Shown one piece after another: positions 7,597 through 11,756 of a DNA stretch of 11,756 nucleotides (position 1 is its first letter; the number at the start of each line of letters is the position of its first letter). The notes under the pieces were generated by a model, which searched no databases, was not told the DNA's origin, and saw nothing but the letters and a program-made list of their open reading frames with translations. The stretch comes from Ochromonadaceae sp. CCMP2298 (taxonomy: Eukaryota; Sar; Synurophyceae; Ochromonadales; Ochromonadaceae). The translations under genes and the position numbers were made by a program. The stretch is taken from NCBI GenBank assembly GCA_026770595.1, contig MU634512.1:1-11756 (forward strand). The letters run 5' to 3'.

Positions 7597-8358
7597 ATGG
7601 GGAAGGCGCACTCGTACCTCAACATCTGGGCCGTCTCCACGACCGTGTATGCCTCCGAGCAGGACCTAGAGGCGGTGCTGGGCGCGCACGAGGCTGCTGC
7701 TCGCAATGCTCTCCAGCTTGTTCAACAGAAGGCCCTGGAGGAGGAGCAGGGGCAGGAGGGGCCCGGGGAGGGGCCTGGGGAGGGGGCTCGAGAGGGGGCT
7801 GGGGAGGTGGCTGGGGGGGGTGCTGTTGGGGGTGCTGGGGAGCCACCCAGTTACGTCATCCACGAGGACGCCTTCCGGGCCATCCTGGCAGACCAGGAGT
7901 TCCACCCGCCCGACGTGGACCTGCTGCTGAACCTGTTCCGCCTCATCGACACGCGCGGCTTTCGCGAGATCGACATCAGAGACGTGCTTGTGTCTTTCGC
8001 GGTGCTGGCGACGCGCAGCATGGAGGCCTGCATGGAGTGCGCGCTGCGGCTGGCGGAGAGGGAGGGCAATCAGATCGTGGACAAGCCGCAGCTGCTGCGC
8101 GTGTTCCGACTCATGAACGACGCGCTCTTCTACTTTGGCGACAAGCCGCTGCAGGCCGAGCAGCTCACCGACCTGGCGGACAGCGTGTACACATCGGTGG
8201 GCAAGATCGACGGCACCATCTTCTACCCGCACTTCGTGGAGTTCATCAGCACGCACCCCATCGTCGAGATGGTCGTCAGCCCACAGTTCCAGGGGGGCAT
8301 AAAGGACAAGCTGCTGGACGACGAGGTTATCGAGAAAATAGTCAATCAGCTGCGGTGA
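7597..8358 (+). CDS. EF-hand-fold protein with degenerate loops, probably N-myristoylated
   Basis: A 253-residue protein starting at an ATG in strong context (ACCATGG); an upstream in-frame ATG at 7465 lies in the pyrimidine-rich leader and is rejected. The N-terminus MGKAHS fits the myristoylation pattern MGxxxS, suggesting membrane attachment. Residues 49-84 are a Gly/Glu-rich low-complexity linker. From about 86 the helix-loop-helix spacing resembles calcineurin-B-like proteins, but the calcium ligands have decayed. The loop at 118-129 begins with Asp but has Arg and Phe at positions 3 and 5. The one near 153 is unrecognisable. The one at 201-212 keeps only Asp-Gly-x-Ile and ends in His instead of Glu. 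Calcium binding is therefore unlikely and a scaffold role is plausible. I do not recognise a named family. It is convergent with uroporphyrinogen decarboxylase. Confidence 0.78.
   Translation: MGKAHSYLNIWAVSTTVYASEQDLEAVLGAHEAAARNALQLVQQKALEEEQGQEGPGEGPGEGAREGAGEVAGGGAVGGAGEPPSYVIHEDAFRAILADQEFHPPDVDLLLNLFRLIDTRGFREIDIRDVLVSFAVLATRSMEACMECALRLAEREGNQIVDKPQLLRVFRLMNDALFYFGDKPLQAEQLTDLADSVYTSVGKIDGTIFYPHFVEFISTHPIVEMVVSPQFQGGIKDKLLDDEVIEKIVNQLR
7741..7845 (+). repeat. G-rich GGGGAGGGGCC-like repeats
   Basis: The linker of the EF-hand-like protein is coded by repeated GGGGAGG and GGGGGCT units with long G runs on the coding strand, giving Glu-Gly-Pro/Ala repeats. Such G-run spacing could form a G-quadruplex in DNA or RNA, which is inference from the pattern. 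Confidence 0.6.
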
Positions 8359-8487
8359 TCTTGGTGATCTGATCTGCACCTGCAGATCTTTGTAAACTTT
8401 ATATTCAACTAAGTATTTTTATTGTACAGCGCATAATCCTTTGTTCCCCATGTTGGTCCTACAGCTTAAACTTTCTAAAGCTTTAAC
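8359..8487. terminator. Convergent 3' spacer with polyadenylation-like signal
   Basis: Only 129 bases separate two facing stop codons. TTTATT at 8418-8423 reads AATAAA on the minus strand, about 65 bases after the decarboxylase stop, and is a plausible polyadenylation signal. On the plus strand, TGTAAAC near 8390 is the nearest candidate. The two 3' UTRs probably overlap. Confidence 0.5.
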
Positions 8488-9642
8488 TTATGCGTTAATC
8501 TGGCTGACCTCTCTGGCGGCCGTGACGAATGCCTGCACGGCGCTCTCAGAGGTGTCCTTCTCCACGCCGTGGCCCAGGTTCAGCACGTGCTTGCCGCCCG
8601 CCTGCTGGATACAGCTGGCCACGGCCTTGCGAATGTTTGCCTCGCTACCATAGAGCGTGATGGGGTCGACGTTGCCCGCCAGCACGGTGTGGGGAGCTAC
8701 TTTGCGCGCCTGTGCCATGGACACTTTCCAGTCCAGAGACAGCCCGTCCACGTCCATGTCCACCTGCCGGTGCAGGTAGCCAGAGCCCCCGTTGGCGAAG
8801 TAGACCACGGGCACGTCGGGGTGCTTCTCCTTGAGGTACTTGGCGACCTTGTTTGCGTAGGGCTTGGCGAAGGCAGCCCACAGCTCCTCGGGCATGTGGT
8901 GCGCCCAGCTCTCAAATATCTGCAGTACCTGCGCGCCGCTCTGCACCTGGAAGGAGGCGTACACGCACAGGTTATCGGCCAGCTTGTCTAGGAAGCTGTG
9001 CGCCATGGCTGGCTCCTCGTAGCACATCTTCTTGAAGGTGGCGCACAGCTTGGAGTGCCCCCCCTCCACGCTGTAGGCGGCCAGCGTCCAGGGCGCGCCT
9101 ATGAAGCCGATCAGTGAGGTGCGCCCCTCCGTCTCCTTGCGCAGCGACTTCAATATGGGCCCCAGGAAGGGCACCTGTGCGTCCACGTCTACCATGGCTT
9201 GCAAGGCGTCGATGTCCGCCTGGCACTTGACAGGGTTGATGATCTTGGGCCCCTTGCCCGGCACGATGGTGAAGTCGATGCCCAACGCGGGTAGTGGCGT
9301 GAGGATGTCGGAGAACATGATCACTCCATCCACACCGAAGGTGCGCCACGGCTGCAGAGACAGCTCTATTGCTATCTCGGGCGTCTCGGACCGCTGCCGG
9401 AAGGGGTACTTCTCGGAGTACACGCGGAAGTCCGCCATGTACCTGCCCGCCTGCCGCATCAGCCACACCGGCGTGCGCTCCACCTCCTCGCCCCTGTACG
9501 CCCGCACCAGGATGTCCGCATCGCCAGCCATGGACAACGTCGGAGCGCGGGCAGTCCTGAAAGCCTGGGAATTGAAGTTGAACCCGCAAGCCAACACCAC
9601 CAAGCCCAGAAGGGCAATGACGCCTGCGTTTCCTCGCGCCAT
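8488..9642 (-). CDS. hemE: Uroporphyrinogen decarboxylase, plastid-targeted
   Basis: This 384-residue enzyme removes four carboxyl groups from uroporphyrinogen III to give coproporphyrinogen III, a shared step of heme and chlorophyll synthesis. Both family signatures are complete: PVWLMRQAGR (58-67) and GFIGAPWTLAAY (179-190). Residues matching the human active site are Arg63, Arg67, Asp112 (FSDIL), Tyr190 and His358 (NLGHGV). The mature domain begins near residue 40 and runs to the end with no gap. The N-terminus is bipartite: a signal peptide core (8-20), then likely cleavage at Ala27/Phe28 and a short basic Ser/Thr/Ala-rich segment. This is the known pattern for proteins entering a secondary red plastid. 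The start at 9642 is chosen because it gives this presequence; the frame is open further upstream (ATG at 9786), which would disrupt it. No introns. Divergent from the HU/EF-hand gene. Confidence 0.97.
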   Translation of the reverse strand: MARGNAGVIALLGLVVLACGFNFNSQAFRTARAPTLSMAGDADILVRAYRGEEVERTPVWLMRQAGRYMADFRVYSEKYPFRQRSETPEIAIELSLQPWRTFGVDGVIMFSDILTPLPALGIDFTIVPGKGPKIINPVKCQADIDALQAMVDVDAQVPFLGPILKSLRKETEGRTSLIGFIGAPWTLAAYSVEGGHSKLCATFKKMCYEEPAMAHSFLDKLADNLCVYASFQVQSGAQVLQIFESWAHHMPEELWAAFAKPYANKVAKYLKEKHPDVPVVYFANGGSGYLHRQVDMDVDGLSLDWKVSMAQARKVAPHTVLAGNVDPITLYGSEANIRKAVASCIQQAGGKHVLNLGHGVEKDTSESAVQAFVTAAREVSQINA

Positions 9643-10093
9643 GTCTCCTGTGCAAGAATGAAGTAGAGGGGATCCGGCTTCTTGCAATGCAGTGCAGTGA
9701 TTCAGGATGCAGGGCGCTCCTCCTCTCTCCCTCCTCCTCCATCCTCCGCACAAGAGAGCTTGCTTGCATGATCTTTGGGACATCAACCCACAAAAATCAA
9801 CGCCAAAACGAGAAGTCCAGACAAAAGCAGATTCCCAGTTTGTCTATTCCCAGGTTCCCGATCCCCTGAAGTTCCTGGAAAAATGTAACGGCTCAAATGT
9901 AACGGCTCCAGGAGGCGCGCTGATTTCTCTCTGCAACAACAGCCAGCGTCCAACGGACAGATCGATCGCTTCCATTCCTGCGCGACTCGGTTCACACCTT
10001 CTGGCCCCTCATCAACGTGTCCAGTCGGCACCCACTCTTCCTTTGGGGCAGTACCCACATCTCTCATCGAATTCGGCAACGCGGGCTTTCGAC
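9643..10093. promoter_or_regulatory. Bidirectional promoter region with duplicated MYB-like element
   Basis: This 451-bp spacer lies between the divergent starts of uroporphyrinogen decarboxylase and the HU/EF-hand gene. Its notable feature is a perfect 14-bp tandem duplication, AAATGTAACGGCTC, at 9881-9894 and 9895-9908. Each copy contains TAACGG, which fits the MYB core YAACKG. The plus frame is open from 9707 into the downstream gene, so part of the spacer could in theory be coding. No clear TATA box was identified. Confidence 0.5.
9881..9908. repeat. Perfect 14-bp tandem duplication with MYB-like core
   Basis: AAATGTAACGGCTC occurs twice head to tail with no mismatch. It is about 240 bases upstream of the decarboxylase start and 185 bases upstream of the HU/EF-hand start, a position open to either promoter. 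Confidence 0.9.
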
Positions 10094-11756
10094 ATGGACG
10101 TTGAGATCGACATCAGCACGCATAATCTCGCAGAGCAGACGTGCAAGGCGCTGGGGGGCAAAGTCACTCTGGAGGATGTGCTCACGATTTGGCACTCCAT
10201 AGGTAAATTGACATCGTCCGCTCTGCACAACCCGTACATCGTTTCACCGCTGTCGACTCCCGCAATCCTGCCATCTGTCTCCTGTCTCCTGTCCCAGGCA
10301 ACGTGGTGAAGAACCAGCTGACCTACAAGAAGGGCGTGCGCCTGAGCTCTTTCGGCACCTTCACCATGACCGCCAAGGGAGAGCCGGTCTTCCTAATGTC
10401 CTCAGACCTGGGCAGCCAGCTAAAGGTGAAGCAGCGCACGCAGCCGGCCTCAGGCAACTGGCCCACCGCGGCACTGAACTTCTCTCTGGTGCGGGAGGGC
10501 ACCAGCCTGCCCCGAGAGACCGTGGAGAAGATCTACTCCAAGATGCTGGCCTGCATGGGGCGCGCGGTGTTCTCGTCTCGCAACGTGCTGCTGAGCTTCC
10601 ACCGGGTGGCGGAGGTGGTGGTGGCGGAGGGTCAGCTGACCTGCAGATTCCTGCCCGCCTTCCAGGACGCCTTCGCCCCACCAGGGAAAAAGACCCCCCC
10701 GCCAGCGCCCCCATCAGGTGCGGGTGCGGGGCGGGTGGACAGCTCAGGTTTCCGGATGGATCAGTTCGGCGCGGAGGAGGGGGAAGCGAGGCGTGCTAGG
10801 GGGGGCAGGCCGGCCTCTGCGGGTAGGGTGCGCAACCCCATCACCGGGTCCGGGGGGGCGAGACCGGCATCCGCGGGGCGCACTCGCCCCGATGAGTACA
10901 GACGGCCAGGCAGCGCGGGCTCTGTCTCCTCTCGGACCACGTCCACAAGCCAGATGTACTCCCCACGCGTGCCACAGTCCCAGCCGCTCGCGCGCACCGC
11001 CCCAGCCCAGAGGGGCGACCGGGGAGGAAGCGGGGGGCTGTGCAGGGAGCAGCTGGAGCGCTTCAACCGCGAACAGGCGCCCCCCGCTGGGAGGGTGTCG
11101 GGCAGGCCGGACCCGCGCGCTGTGGCGGCCAAGGCTCTGGAGACAGGAGACATCATTGACAAAGTCAGGAAGATGATCGTGAAGCGCGGGGGCTCCAACG
11201 GCATCCGCAGCGTCTCCAAGCTGCTCTCGATCATGGACGACAACGGGGACAAGAGACTGTCCAAGGATGAGCTGAAATTCGGCCTGCGCGACTACGGCAT
11301 CGACCTCAGTGCGCAGGAGCTGGAGCAGGTGTTCCTGTACTTCGACAGAGACGGGAACGGCTTCATCGACTGCACAGAGTTCCTGGTAGGCCTGAGGGGC
11401 GAGATGTCGCTCAGGCGCAAGAAGCTGATCCGCATGGCGTTTGACTTACTGGACACTGACAGATCCGGAGTGGTGACCACGGACGAGATCATGGGCAAGT
11501 ACAATTTCGACCACCATCCCGAGGTGAAGAGTGGCAAAAAGACCACCAAGGAGGCCGCGAGGGACTTTATGGCGCAGTGGGACAAGTCTAGGGACGGGCT
11601 GGTGTCGCCTGAGGAGTTCGAGGACTACTATAAGGATGTATCTGCCTCCATCGATGACGACGACTACTTCGAGCTGATGATGCGCAACGCATGGCGCATC
11701 TCGGGAGGCACCGGCGCCTCCGCCAACACCGCCAACAAGCGTGTGCTGGTGACGAA
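10094..11756 (+). CDS. CCDC81-type HU domain fused to calcyphosin-like EF-hand module (3' partial)
   Basis: Exons 10094-10202 and 10298 to the window edge give 522 visible residues with no stop. Residues 23-160 match the paired prokaryote-HU-like domains of CCDC81: VTLEDVLTIWHSIGNVV, then KGVRLSSFGTFTM, then a second unit ending RFLPAFQDAF. Residues 165-300 are a Pro/Gly/Arg/Ser-rich basic linker in which RPASAGR occurs at 207-213 and 225-231, with a variant near 239. The C-terminal part holds four EF-hands with loops at 350-361, 386-397, 422-433 and 465-476. Loops 2-4 are canonical; loop 1 has Lys instead of Gly at position 6. The ending (NAWRISGGTGASANTANKRVLVT) is typical of calcyphosin-like proteins, so probably few residues are missing. 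A calcium-responsive role at centrosome, basal body or flagellum is inferred from the families. ATG 10094 is preferred over an in-frame ATG at 9707 in the promoter region. Confidence 0.88.
10203..10297 (+). other. Spliceosomal intron (95 nt) in the HU/EF-hand gene
   Basis: The donor GTAAATTGAC and the acceptor GTCCCAG after a pyrimidine-rich tract define it. Splicing joins a split Gly codon and restores the HU-domain segment WHSIGNVVKNQL. Unspliced reading stops at 10307-10309. As in the phosphatase gene, the intron is in phase 1 and falls within a Gly codon. Confidence 0.92.

Noticed and set aside
7666-8379. 237-residue minus-strand open frame opposite the EF-hand-like gene
   Set aside because: It is a GC-driven antisense shadow; the plus strand has strong start context, a myristoylation pattern and EF-hand spacing.
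8972-9793. 273-residue minus-strand open frame within the decarboxylase
   Set aside because: It is a frame-shifted shadow of the hemE coding sequence with no signature of its own.
9707-10093. In-frame upstream extension of the HU/EF-hand protein
   Set aside because: The stretch lies in the divergent promoter, shows no domain, and contains the tandem MYB-like repeat. The HU domain begins soon after the ATG at 10094. RNA 5' ends would decide.
10361-11264. Minus-strand Pro/Arg/Ser-rich open frames and a plus-strand frame at 10718-11176
   Set aside because: They overlap the continuous HU/EF-hand reading frame, which has recognisable domains and no stop to the window edge.

Overview
The window looks like nuclear DNA of a flagellated, photosynthetic eukaryote whose plastid came from a secondary red alga; an ochrophyte stramenopile is my best guess. 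Four things point there. Two genes carry short GT-AG introns (71 and 95 nt). The uroporphyrinogen decarboxylase has a bipartite presequence: a signal peptide, then a Phe exactly where complex red plastids expect it, then a basic Ser/Thr/Ala stretch. Runs of Ser-Gln-Pro-Thr repeats are common in stramenopile surface proteins. The last gene is of a flagellar or centriolar type. Coding DNA is GC-rich, and several of the spacers are AT-rich. The species assignment is inference.

Layout: (1) 358-3704 (+), spliced, an ApaH-like PPP-family phosphatase with an unusually long low-complexity N-terminus behind a signal peptide or signal anchor. (2) 4100-4720 (-), an eroded array of 12-bp units encoding SQPT-type tetrapeptides, with frame switches, one stop and one inverted unit; it is probably a gene remnant or a 3' UTR. 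(3) 4833-5546 (-), a small conserved, probably plastid, membrane protein with a signal-like N-terminus. (4) 5962-6960 (+), a DJ-1/PfpI (Hsp31/glyoxalase III-like) protein with an acidic repetitive N-terminus. (5) 7597-8358 (+), a probably N-myristoylated EF-hand-fold protein whose calcium loops have decayed. (6) 8488-9642 (-), plastid-targeted uroporphyrinogen decarboxylase. (7) 10094 to the window end (+), spliced, a CCDC81-type HU domain fused through a basic linker to four calcyphosin-like EF-hands; it runs off the window.

The genes do not form one pathway. They are packed closely, with two divergent pairs (415 and 451 bp between start codons) and a convergent pair whose stop codons are 129 bp apart. 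Both divergent spacers contain duplicated short motifs: a pair of E2F-like sites inside an inverted repeat in one, and a 14-bp tandem duplication with a MYB-like core in the other. I found no tRNA, rRNA, mobile element or CRISPR array. The strongest points of interest are the secretory ApaH-like phosphatase with its roughly 780-residue extension, the decaying SQPT array, the HU/calcyphosin fusion and the two paired promoter motifs. None of these proves a wholly new system.
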